Source: Patescibacteria group bacterium (lineage in GTDB: Bacteria; Patescibacteriota; Patescibacteriia; Patescibacteriales; GWC2-42-12). From it: 21,807 bases of DNA. Shown one piece after another: positions 15,388 through 21,807 of the stretch; positions within the stretch are counted from its first letter, which is position 1; every line of letters begins with the position of its first letter. The notes below the pieces were generated by a model, which saw nothing but the letters and a program-made list of their open reading frames with translations, had not been told where the DNA came from and did not search any database. Made by a program: the position numbers and the translations under genes. The stretch is from positions 1-21,807 of the forward strand of contig JAHJXD010000054.1 of assembly GCA_018827685.1 (NCBI GenBank), written 5' to 3'.

Positions 15388-15834
15388 ATGAAAATTAATT
15401 TTACAAAAAAACAATTTCTATCTTTAATGAAACTGGCTTATTTGGGAAATTGGCTGGCTAACGCGAGTCGCCTGCAGGATGAGCAGATTAAAGAGTATGA
15501 AGAAGCGGAGGACTATATTTTTTCTTTCGCTAAAGAGTTCGGTTATGACCGATATGTTGATCACGAGCCGAAAGACGGCGATAGATATTTTCCGACCAGA
15601 TATTTTGAGGAAGAAACGGATGTAGAAATTTTGCAGGAAGATTATGACAATGAAACTTTTTGGCAAGAAGCTTCCGATAGATTTGGCGAGCGGGATTTTT
15701 TTGAAAAATACGGAGAAGAGGCGATTGAAAAAATGGATCGCAAGGAGAGGTTTATTAAGAGAATGGAATGCGAAGAAAAATACGAGAAAGAATTTGAAGA
15801 AAAAGGGATTGAGAGGTTAGAGATTAAAGAGTAA
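15388..15834 (+). CDS. Acidic protein of unknown function in the restriction island
   Basis: A 148-residue protein I do not recognise. About 28% of residues are Asp or Glu, concentrated after residue 34, and many aromatic residues are interspersed (RYFPTRYFEEE, DYDNETFWQE). The start is more basic and hydrophobic (KKQFLSLMKLAYLGNWLANA). There is no signal peptide or clear membrane segment. It is preceded by the hairpin cluster and a 68-base AT-rich gap, and followed after 3 bases by hsdS. The tight spacing to hsdS argues for a real gene in the same unit. Acidic proteins near type I systems can be DNA mimics of the ArdA/Ocr kind, but no sequence motif here proves that. The WYL protein further down has a similar acidic patch. 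Confidence 0.65.
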   Translation: MKINFTKKQFLSLMKLAYLGNWLANASRLQDEQIKEYEEAEDYIFSFAKEFGYDRYVDHEPKDGDRYFPTRYFEEETDVEILQEDYDNETFWQEASDRFGERDFFEKYGEEAIEKMDRKERFIKRMECEEKYEKEFEEKGIERLEIKE

Positions 15835-15837
15835 AAT

Positions 15838-16950
15838 ATGACGGCAATAAGTCAAAAAACAATTCCAAAGGGGTGGAAAAAAGTGCAATTTGTAGATTGT
15901 ATTGATTTGAGTAGTTTAAAAAAGCTAAAAGGACTTAAAAAAAGTGAATACAAAAATGACGGTAAATATTTAATTTTAGATCAAGGTCAAGATTTTATCA
16001 GCGGATATACTGATGATGAAAAATTTGTAAATAAAAAATGCCCAGCTATTTTATTTGGCGACCATACTAGAATTATAAAATTTATTAATTTCCCTTTTGT
16101 TGCGGGCGCCGATGGAACAAAAATTTTTCAAAGCAAAAAAGAAATTAACCCGAAATTTTTATATTATTCTTTATTAAATTTAGATATTCCCAATACTGGT
16201 TATAATAGACATTTTAAATTAGTTAAAGAATCAAAAATTTTACTCCCGCCGCTTACCGAACAAATTAAAATTGTCGAAATTTTATTATGTGTTGATAGCG
16301 AGATTGAAAAAACTGACCAAGTGATTAAAAAAACCGAAAAATTTAAAAAGGGATTGATGCAGGAACTTTTGGATAGATCAAAAAATTTAAAAATTGTAAA
16401 ATTTTCTCAACTCGTAAAAATGGGTAAAGATAAAATCAGTCCAAAGGAAGTTGAAAATCAAAGATATATTGGTTTAGAACACATAGGCCAAGGTAGTGGC
16501 CTATTACTCGGGTCTGGTAATTCCGAGGAAACTCAAAGTATAAAAACGATTTTTAAAAAAGGTGATATTTTGTTTGGGAAACTACGGCCATATTTAAAAA
16601 AATATTGGAAAGCAGAATTTGATGGTGTATGTACCACGGAAATATTAGTTTTTAGGCCAATTCTAAATAATGATACTGATTTTATATTTCAATTAATTCA
16701 GTCTGATAAATTTATTCAACACTCTATATCCAAATCTTTCGGTACAAAAATGCCTCGCACAGATTGGAAAATTATTTCCGAGTTTAAAATAAAAATTCCT
16801 TCGCCAGAAGAAAGAAAAAAGATTGCGGAAATTTTATCAGCAATTGATAGTAAAATTAATATTGATAAACAAATTAAAAATAAACTCGCCGTACTTAAAA
16901 AAGGTTTTATGCAAGATCTTTTGGGCGGGAGGGTGAGGGTAAAAAAGTGA
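15838..16950 (+). CDS. hsdS: Type I restriction specificity subunit HsdS
   Basis: DNA-recognition subunit of the type I complex; two target-recognition domains read the two halves of a split site. Length is 370 residues. TRD1 covers about 10-135, then a conserved coiled-coil region begins at PPLTEQIKIVEIL (137 on) and ends at KKGLMQELL near 178. TRD2 covers about 180-320, followed by the second conserved region SPEERKKIAEILSAID (322 on) ending KKGFMQDLL. The two TRDs are unlike each other, suggesting an asymmetric bipartite target, which cannot be read from sequence alone. The TGA stop overlaps a GTG by 4 bases (GTGA), the remains of an hsdR start once coupled to this gene. Confidence 0.93.
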   Translation: MTAISQKTIPKGWKKVQFVDCIDLSSLKKLKGLKKSEYKNDGKYLILDQGQDFISGYTDDEKFVNKKCPAILFGDHTRIIKFINFPFVAGADGTKIFQSKKEINPKFLYYSLLNLDIPNTGYNRHFKLVKESKILLPPLTEQIKIVEILLCVDSEIEKTDQVIKKTEKFKKGLMQELLDRSKNLKIVKFSQLVKMGKDKISPKEVENQRYIGLEHIGQGSGLLLGSGNSEETQSIKTIFKKGDILFGKLRPYLKKYWKAEFDGVCTTEILVFRPILNNDTDFIFQLIQSDKFIQHSISKSFGTKMPRTDWKIISEFKIKIPSPEERKKIAEILSAIDSKINIDKQIKNKLAVLKKGFMQDLLGGRVRVKK

Positions 16951-16979
16951 AATTTAGCGGACAATATACGGTAGAAATC
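16947..16979 (+). pseudogene. Fossil 5' end of an older hsdR
   Basis: From the GTG at 16947 the translation is MKFSGQYTVEI. The intact HsdR at 18282 begins MKFNEQYTVEN. DNA identity is unbroken for 17 bases (ACAATATACGGTAGAAA), but codons 4 and 5 differ. Homology ends where the hairpin repeat array begins, and the frame stops at 16995. A former hsdS-hsdR overlap was therefore split, and the working hsdR now starts 1.3 kb downstream. Confidence 0.7.
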
Positions 16980-16984
16980 CCAGT

Positions 16985-17147
16985 AACCCAGCCATAAAAT
17001 GGCAGGGTTGCGGAAAGCAAACCCCATTAATGGGGTTTGGGAAATTAGTTTGGGAAATTAGCCCCGCGGTTTCACCGCTGGGCTAACAGGAAAAACTATG
17101 TCGCAATCTTTTTATAAATTTTATTATCACATAATTTTTGGGACAAA
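16985..17147 (+). repeat. Tandem duplication, copy 1 (REP-like hairpins plus tnpA start)
   Basis: First of two nearly identical units at a 167-bp period; the second is 17152-17314. It holds three hairpins. Hairpin 1 is AACCC-a-GCCAT-AAA-ATGGC-a-GGGTT at 16985-17009. Hairpin 2 is a perfect 20-base palindrome at 17019-17038 centred on CCCCATTAATGGGG. Hairpin 3 is TTAGCCC-c-GCGGT-TTC-ACCGC-t-GGGCTAA at 17058-17086. Hairpins 1 and 3 share one design: two stems around a 1x1 mismatch and a 3-base loop. A 13-base direct repeat TTTGGGAAATTAG occurs twice between hairpins 2 and 3. The unit ends with a copy of the transposase start. Confidence 0.9.
17098..17147 (+). pseudogene. Duplicated, truncated 5' end of the transposase gene
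   Basis: The first 50 bases of the transposase gene are repeated here with the same Shine-Dalgarno (AGGA) in front. After 16 matching codons the frame runs into the second hairpin unit and stops at 17179-17181, giving at most a 27-residue peptide. If translated, it could affect initiation at the true start at 17265. Confidence 0.8.
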
Positions 17148-17151
17148 CGGC

Positions 17152-17314
17152 AACCCAGCCATAAAATGGCAGGGTTACTGAAAGCAAACCCCATTAATGG
17201 GGTTTGGGAAATTAGTTTGGGAAATTAGCCCCGCGGTTTCACCGCTGGGCTAACAGGAAAAACTATGTCGCAATCTTTTTATAAATTTTATTATCACATA
17301 ATTTTTGGGACAAA
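17152..17314 (+). repeat. Tandem duplication, copy 2 (REP-like hairpins plus real tnpA start)
   Basis: The second unit differs from copy 1 at only a few positions (for example ACT for GCG after hairpin 1). Hairpins lie at 17152-17176, 17186-17205 and 17225-17253. It runs into the intact transposase gene, whose ATG is at 17265. Such imperfect palindromes upstream of a Y1 transposase fit either the left end of an IS200-type element or REP sequences recognised by a RAYT. Confidence 0.9.
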
Positions 17315-17687
17315 ATACCGGAAGCCGATTATCGCCCTGGAAATTGAGAAATTATTAAAAGAATATCTTCCGGGAAAAATTAAAGAAAAAGAGGGTTTGG
17401 CGATAGAGTTGAATATGGTTGATGACCACCTCCATCTACTCGCCAGCATACCGCCGAAAATCAGCGTTTCGGAATTTATCCATAAAATTAAAGGCAGTTC
17501 TTCGCATTTTGTTAATGTTAATTTTGGCAAACAGTTTTTTTATTGGCAAGCCGGCTACGGCGCGCTAACTTTGTCGGAAAAGGGCGTTCCGTTCGTCAGG
17601 CAATATATCGCGAACCAAAAACAAAGGCACGCTCGTAATGATCTATTAAATATTTTAGAATATATTCCCGAAGAAAGCGGAAAGTAA
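17265..17687 (+). CDS. tnpA: IS200-like / REP-associated Y1 transposase
   Basis: Single-strand DNA transposase of the HUH Y1 family, 140 residues, complete. The HUH motif is H55-L-H57 in MVDDHLHLL. The catalytic tyrosine is probably Y114 in VRQYIANQKQRH. The N-terminal FYKFYYHIIFGTKYRKPI is the usual start of IS200/RAYT proteins. It is preceded by duplicated hairpin units. No matching right-end hairpin is visible before the WYL gene, which begins 4 bases after the stop. This favours a REP-associated (RAYT) gene or an element that has lost its right end, rather than a complete IS. It lies between hsdS and hsdR and shares their strand, with AGGA 8 bases before the ATG. Confidence 0.88.
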   Translation: MSQSFYKFYYHIIFGTKYRKPIIALEIEKLLKEYLPGKIKEKEGLAIELNMVDDHLHLLASIPPKISVSEFIHKIKGSSSHFVNVNFGKQFFYWQAGYGALTLSEKGVPFVRQYIANQKQRHARNDLLNILEYIPEESGK

Positions 17688-17691
17688 ACCC

Positions 17692-18240
17692 ATGAAAAAA
17701 ACATTAAAATACACAAAAGAGATGCATGAATATTTGGCTTGGCGGCTGTTCAGGGAAATGTATGGGGCTACGGAATGGGCGAAAGAAGAGGCCAATGAGA
17801 TTGACGGCTTTGTTAAAGAGGCGGGTAGTTTATTAACGGATGATGAGATTAAGCTGGTGGAAAACCGTGTGCGGCGGATGAAGAACGAATATGGGGAGCA
17901 GAAACTGGAAGAGTTGCGCGAACAATATTGGGACGAGTTGGGAGATGATGACGAAGATTATGATTACGGCAATGACGATTTTATAAAATTTGAGGTTGAT
18001 TATAACGAAAAGTTTTATGAGATTTGGAAATCGTCCGTGGCGAAAAGGCAGACGGTTAAATTGAAATACGATTCAACCACATCAGGCGTGTCCGATCGTT
18101 TGGTTGACCCGTATAAATCAAGCGCGCCTTATGGCGAAGGCTATTGCCATAAGCGCAAAGAGGTGCGGAAATTTCGGTTTGATCGAGTTATTGATATTGA
18201 AATGACCGATAAAAAATTTGTAAAACCGAAGATTGGCTAA
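17692..18240 (+). CDS. WYL-domain protein without a recognisable HTH
   Basis: Protein of 182 residues. Residues about 110-172 resemble a WYL domain: an IWKSSVAKRQTVKLKYDS start, DRLVDPY, YGEGYCHKRKEVRKFRFDRV and IDIEM. The pattern of Arg residues and the R-x-F-R-x-D-R core is typical. WYL domains bind ligands or nucleic acids and control many defence systems. The N-terminal half is helical and acidic (DELGDDDEDYDYGNDD at 81-96) with no clear winged helix. It may regulate the restriction genes, perhaps through the dyad that follows its stop codon, or have been carried in with the transposase. Both roles are inference. It starts 4 bases after tnpA and ends 41 bases before hsdR. Confidence 0.7.
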   Translation: MKKTLKYTKEMHEYLAWRLFREMYGATEWAKEEANEIDGFVKEAGSLLTDDEIKLVENRVRRMKNEYGEQKLEELREQYWDELGDDDEDYDYGNDDFIKFEVDYNEKFYEIWKSSVAKRQTVKLKYDSTTSGVSDRLVDPYKSSAPYGEGYCHKRKEVRKFRFDRVIDIEMTDKKFVKPKIG

Positions 18241-18242
18241 AA

Positions 18243-18281
18243 TATCGTTTTGTTGATATTAACAAAACGATAAGCTTTTTT
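18243..18281 (+). terminator. 12-bp inverted repeat and T6 tract directly before hsdR
   Basis: Perfect arms TATCGTTTTGTT (18243-18254) and AACAAAACGATA (18261-18272) flank the 6-base loop GATATT. AGC and six T residues (18276-18281) follow, ending at the base before the hsdR ATG. The shape is that of a factor-independent terminator or attenuator. It would lower HsdR relative to the upstream genes and also occupy the space where a ribosome-binding site should be. It could instead be an operator for the WYL protein. Confidence 0.65.
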
Positions 18282-21260
18282 ATGAAATTCAACGAACAAT
18301 ATACGGTAGAAAATTATGTAATTGAATTTTTAAGCGGAGTGAATCCGAGTATTATTGATAATAAGGAAATGGATTCCCGCCTGCGCGGGAATGACAAAAT
18401 GGGGCTGGGATATGAATATATAAAACCGCAGGACTTTGCCAAACTGCGGCAGTTTGAAAGCGAATTTTTAATATTTCCTTTATTGCTTAAGGCGGTGATG
18501 AAAATAAACAATATCGGCGAAGAAGAAGCGCAAAATGTGGTTAGGGAAATAAAAAAGATTGATAATAATGAAGCGTTTTTGAAATTGATGAGAGATGGCG
18601 TGAATTTGATGGACCAAAAAACCAGGCATAAGCGGGATTATAAGGTCGTTGATTTTGAAAATATTGATAATAATTTATTTGTTGTTACCAATCAGTTTTA
18701 TTTTGAAGGCAATTCGGAAAATATCAGGCCGGATATTTTAGTATTTTTAAATGGCTTGCCGATTGCTGATATAGAGGCTAAAAGCCCGACCGCCGGGAGC
18801 TCGGTGTCTTATGAGAACGCCATTGATCAGATAAAACGATATGAAAAAAACGCTTTAAAATTATTCTTGCCTAACTGCTTTAACGTTGCCACCGATGGCC
18901 TAAAAATCGTTTATGGCGCAACCTACTCGCCTAAGCAATATTTTTTTGAATGGAAAGATGATGAATTAACGGGGAAAACCGATGGTGAACTGGAAATGAC
19001 TTTAACCGCCTTGCTTAAAAAAGAAAATATTTTGGATATTATCAAAAATTTTATTGTTTTTGAAAAAGAAAAAGAGCAAACATTAAAAAAGATCTGCCGT
19101 TATCAGCAAATGAGAGCGACCAATAAAATTATAGAGAGAGTAAAACAAGGCAAAATTAAAAAAGGCTTAATCTGGCATACGCAAGGCAGTGGCAAAAGTT
19201 TAACCATGTTTTTTACCGCCTGGAAATTGCGCTTTGCCAAAGAATTAAAAAATCCCAAAGTTTTTATTTTAGTTGACAGGAATGATTTAGATGATCAAAT
19301 TACCGATACTTTTTTAAATTGCGGCGGCCAAAATATTATTCCGGTCATTTCAAAAAGAGATTTGGCGAAAAAAATAATGTCAGATGAGCGTGGCATCTTT
19401 ATTTCCACGATTCAAAAATTTAACGATCTGCCGGCCCAGATTGATAACCCCAGCGAGAATATCATCGTTTTGTGCGACGAGGGGCATCGTGGCAACGAAG
19501 GTTTCGCGTCAATTAATCTAAGAAGTTCAATGAAAAATGCTTTTTTCTTCGGTTTTACCGGCACGCCGGTTGATAGATTAACCTTAAATACTCATCGCAA
19601 TTTCGGCGAAGAAGGCGAGCGGTACTTAGATTATTACTCAATTCAGCAATCCATTGAAGACGGAGCGACCCTGCCTGTTACTTATGAAGCTCGGCTTTCC
19701 AAGTTTTTTATTGATGAAGAAAAAATTGATCAACAATTTGATGAAATAACCGCAGATTTAACTCAAGCGCAAAAAGAATTTTTGGCCAAGAAGTATGGTA
19801 AAAAGGAAGCCATCGTTAAACTAGAAAAAAGAATGCGCGCTGTTATTCAGGATATTTTAGAACATTATAAGTTATATGTTTTGCCAAATGGCTTTAAAGC
19901 GCAAATTGTTTGTTACGACAGAGAGGCGACGGCTAAATATAAGCAATTATTGGACGAATTGGCACCTAAGAACTGGTCCGAGGTGGTTTATTCGCCCGGC
20001 GACCCGAATAGCGACAGCGATGATTTAAAAGTTTATAATACCAATAAAAGACAGCGCGATAAGATAATAAATAATTTTAAAAGTACGGAACATCCGCTTA
20101 AATTTTTGTTAGTTTGCGACATGCTTTTAACCGGTTTTGACGCGCCGATTGAGCAGATGATGTATTTAGATAAGCAATTGCGCGACCATAATTTACTCCA
20201 AGCCATTGCCCGGACTAATCGAGTTTATCCGAATAAAGGCTGCGGTAAAATTATTGATTATTACGGCATAACCAGAAATTTAGAAGCGGCTTTGAATTTT
20301 GATGAAAGCATCGTGGATTCGGCCATGATTAACATTGATAAAGTAAAAGAACATTTCGTTGAAACTTTAAACGATATATTAAGAATATTCGCCGGAGTTA
20401 ATTTTGAAGATCCTTCAATTGACAATTTGCGCCACTGTTTAAAAATATTTATTGACAACACGGAAAAACAAAATTTTTTTCAGGATAAATACAATAAATT
20501 AAAACTATTTTTTGAGATTCTATCTCCTGATCCATTTCTGAAACAGCATTTAAGGCGGTTTGAATGGATTACTAGTTTTTATTTGGCTTTCGTCAAAGAG
20601 TTTAGAGAAGACGAAACTTTGCGCGACGCGCATCTTTTAGCCGATTACGGCGGCAAATTAAAAAATTTAATTCAAGAGAAAATAGATTACGAAGGAATAA
20701 CCAAAAATTTCAGAGAGCTAAAAGTCAATGATTTGTATGTTTTGGAAAGATTAAAGAAAATGAGCGATGAAGAAAAGGCTTTAAATTTAGAAAAAATGTT
20801 GAAACGGGAAATTTCTATCAATCTTGACACTAATCCGGCGTTTAAGAAATTTAGCGAGCGATTAACCGCGATTAAAAAAGAATTTGAACAGCGCCAGATT
20901 GATTTAGCGGAAAGGATCAAAAAATATTATGAATTATTAGAAGAGATTAAGGGCAAAAACGAAGAGGCAAGTGGATTAGGCTTTACTTTGGGAGAATATG
21001 GATTATACGCGATTTCAGAAGAATTTATTGCCAATTATAAAGAACCGATAGTAAAAAATTTTATTAGGGAAATGTCTTTTAAATTGTCAAAAATTTTAGA
21101 TAAAGAATGGCAGGAGTCATCTAAGAGGGATTATTTTTTGAAAGAGATTAAACGCACCATCCAAGAGCTAGTTCTGAAAGAATACAAAGATAAAATAAAA
21201 GTTAATGATTTTTCTAAATATTTAAATAGAATGGTAGATATAATTATTAGAAAATTCTAA
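18282..21260 (+). CDS. hsdR: Type I restriction endonuclease / translocase subunit HsdR
   Basis: Motor and nuclease subunit that translocates and cuts unmethylated DNA in complex with HsdM and HsdS. Length is 992 residues. The N-terminal PD-(D/E)xK nuclease domain shows D151 (RPDILVFLNG) and E165-x-K167 (ADIEAKSP). The SF2 helicase domain has a Q-like site (CRYQQMRAT, about 272-280), Walker A TQGSGKS (300-306), DEGH (399-402) and GFTGTP (424-429), with motif VI-like QAIARTNRVYPNKG. The C-terminal part is helical and charged. Residues about 30-39 (MDSRLRGNDK) are encoded by a palindromic dispersed repeat inserted in frame. The ATG follows directly after a T6 tract and has no Shine-Dalgarno. 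One base separates it from the next gene. Apart from the insert it looks intact. Confidence 0.95.
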   Translation: MKFNEQYTVENYVIEFLSGVNPSIIDNKEMDSRLRGNDKMGLGYEYIKPQDFAKLRQFESEFLIFPLLLKAVMKINNIGEEEAQNVVREIKKIDNNEAFLKLMRDGVNLMDQKTRHKRDYKVVDFENIDNNLFVVTNQFYFEGNSENIRPDILVFLNGLPIADIEAKSPTAGSSVSYENAIDQIKRYEKNALKLFLPNCFNVATDGLKIVYGATYSPKQYFFEWKDDELTGKTDGELEMTLTALLKKENILDIIKNFIVFEKEKEQTLKKICRYQQMRATNKIIERVKQGKIKKGLIWHTQGSGKSLTMFFTAWKLRFAKELKNPKVFILVDRNDLDDQITDTFLNCGGQNIIPVISKRDLAKKIMSDERGIFISTIQKFNDLPAQIDNPSENIIVLCDEGHRGNEGFASINLRSSMKNAFFFGFTGTPVDRLTLNTHRNFGEEGERYLDYYSIQQSIEDGATLPVTYEARLSKFFIDEEKIDQQFDEITADLTQAQKEFLAKKYGKKEAIVKLEKRMRAVIQDILEHYKLYVLPNGFKAQIVCYDREATAKYKQLLDELAPKNWSEVVYSPGDPNSDSDDLKVYNTNKRQRDKIINNFKSTEHPLKFLLVCDMLLTGFDAPIEQMMYLDKQLRDHNLLQAIARTNRVYPNKGCGKIIDYYGITRNLEAALNFDESIVDSAMINIDKVKEHFVETLNDILRIFAGVNFEDPSIDNLRHCLKIFIDNTEKQNFFQDKYNKLKLFFEILSPDPFLKQHLRRFEWITSFYLAFVKEFREDETLRDAHLLADYGGKLKNLIQEKIDYEGITKNFRELKVNDLYVLERLKKMSDEEKALNLEKMLKREISINLDTNPAFKKFSERLTAIKKEFEQRQIDLAERIKKYYELLEEIKGKNEEASGLGFTLGEYGLYAISEEFIANYKEPIVKNFIREMSFKLSKILDKEWQESSKRDYFLKEIKRTIQELVLKEYKDKIKVNDFSKYLNRMVDIIIRKF
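18371..18393. repeat. REP-like palindrome inside hsdR
   Basis: ATTCCCGC (18373-18380) pairs perfectly with GCGGGAAT (18385-18392) around CTGC. This is the core of a dispersed repeat common in many bacterial genomes, whose translations read DSRLRGND on one strand and FPRRRES on the other. Here it is read as residues 31-38 of HsdR. It is much richer in G and C than the flanking coding sequence and keeps the frame open. Confidence 0.8.
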
Positions 21261-21261
21261 T

Positions 21262-21807
21262 ATGAAAAGAAAAATTTTTCTTCACAACCAGGAAATTGAA
21301 TATAGGCTAAGAAAAAGCAAGCGGGCCAAAAGAATGAGAATTGCGGTTTATTGCGATACTAGCGTAGTTGTTACTTTGCCTTATGGCATCAAGGAAAACA
21401 TCGTGGAAAAATATTTAAGCGCGAAGGCCGTTTGGCTGCTTGATAAAATTTTGTATTTCAAAAAATATGGGAAGTTAGTTTTTGCTAAGGGTAATAAAAG
21501 AGAGTATTTAAAAAATAAAGAGGCCGCCATGAAATTAGCCGAAGAAAAAGTGAATTATTTTAATAAAATTTATAAATTAAAATTTAACGCGATTACGATT
21601 AAAAGGCAGAAAACCAGATGGGGAAGCTGTTCGAAAAAAGGCAATCTGAATTATAATTATAAAATGTTATTTTTACCAGAAGCTATTGCCGATTATATAA
21701 TCGTTCACGAATTATGTCATCTGCAAGAATTTAATCATTCCAGAAAATTTTGGAATTTAGTCGCAATGACTATTCCGAATTATTTAGATATTAAAAAGGA
21801 GCTGAAA
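21262..21807 (+). CDS. YgjP/DUF45-type metallopeptidase (3' end outside window)
   Basis: The first 182 residues of a zinc-peptidase-like protein, open to the window edge. The zinc motif H149-E150-L-C-H153 followed by H159 in LQEFNHSRKFW, and the upstream TRWGSCS (118-124), are signatures of the YgjP-like/DUF45 family (related to SprT and M48). Such genes often stand next to hsdR in type I loci, but their role is not established. It begins 1 base after the hsdR stop, so it is probably translationally coupled. Few residues should be missing, given the small size of the family. Confidence 0.88.
   Translation, partial: MKRKIFLHNQEIEYRLRKSKRAKRMRIAVYCDTSVVVTLPYGIKENIVEKYLSAKAVWLLDKILYFKKYGKLVFAKGNKREYLKNKEAAMKLAEEKVNYFNKIYKLKFNAITIKRQKTRWGSCSKKGNLNYNYKMLFLPEAIADYIIVHELCHLQEFNHSRKFWNLVAMTIPNYLDIKKELK

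Noticed and set aside
17098..17181. Separate small gene of 27 codons
   Set aside because: It is the duplicated start of the transposase running into repeat sequence.
16985..17314. CRISPR array
   Set aside because: There are only two units of 167 bp with coding content and no spacers; no cas genes are present.
18314..18511. Minus-strand frame containing FPRRRES
   Set aside because: It is antisense to hsdR; the peptide is only the reverse translation of the palindromic repeat.

Overview
The window is AT-rich, densely packed bacterial DNA. The gene mix suggests a small-genome Patescibacteria/CPR-type organism. The pointers are short intergenic gaps, few Shine-Dalgarno motifs, promoters placed so that some transcripts would be leaderless, several multidomain fusions, and a secreted lytic-enzyme-like protein with carboxy-terminal repeats. 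This placement is an inference from style; no rRNA or phylogenetic marker was compared.

Region 1 (1-9.7 kb) is housekeeping. It holds a 3'-truncated gltX and a TagA/WecG-type glycosyltransferase fused to a NUDIX hydrolase, both on the minus strand. A heat-shock cluster follows on the plus strand: a TTGACA/TATATT promoter with a CIRCE operator at its start point, clpB, a secreted lysozyme-like protein with four ~58-residue repeats, and a LigB/MEMO-like protein. A small unknown minus-strand gene comes next, then def-fmt and a tRNA-Glu(CTC).

Region 2 (9.7-12.6 kb, minus) is one large envelope gene. It encodes an amino-terminal membrane domain, an LtaS-type sulfatase-fold phosphoglycerol transferase domain, one copy of the same ~58-residue repeat seen in the secreted protein, and a glycerophosphodiester phosphodiesterase domain.

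Region 3 (12.9 kb to the end, plus) is a composite type I restriction-modification island. The order is MerR-like HTH fused to HsdM, NYN-domain nuclease-like protein, a cluster of four palindromes, acidic unknown protein, HsdS, a fossil of an hsdR 5' end, a 167-bp tandem duplication of hairpins plus a transposase start, an IS200/RAYT-type Y1 transposase, a WYL-domain protein, a 12-bp inverted repeat with a T tract, HsdR, and a YgjP/DUF45 metallopeptidase cut by the window end. HsdM and HsdS would methylate and recognise DNA, and HsdR would cleave it. The NYN, acidic, WYL and metallopeptidase genes are accessory candidates for regulation or added defence.

Two coding sequences (the TagA-NUDIX gene and hsdR) carry in-frame palindromic or dispersed repeats that are translated into the protein. 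Together with the REP-like hairpins beside the transposase, this indicates a genome colonised by small repeats.
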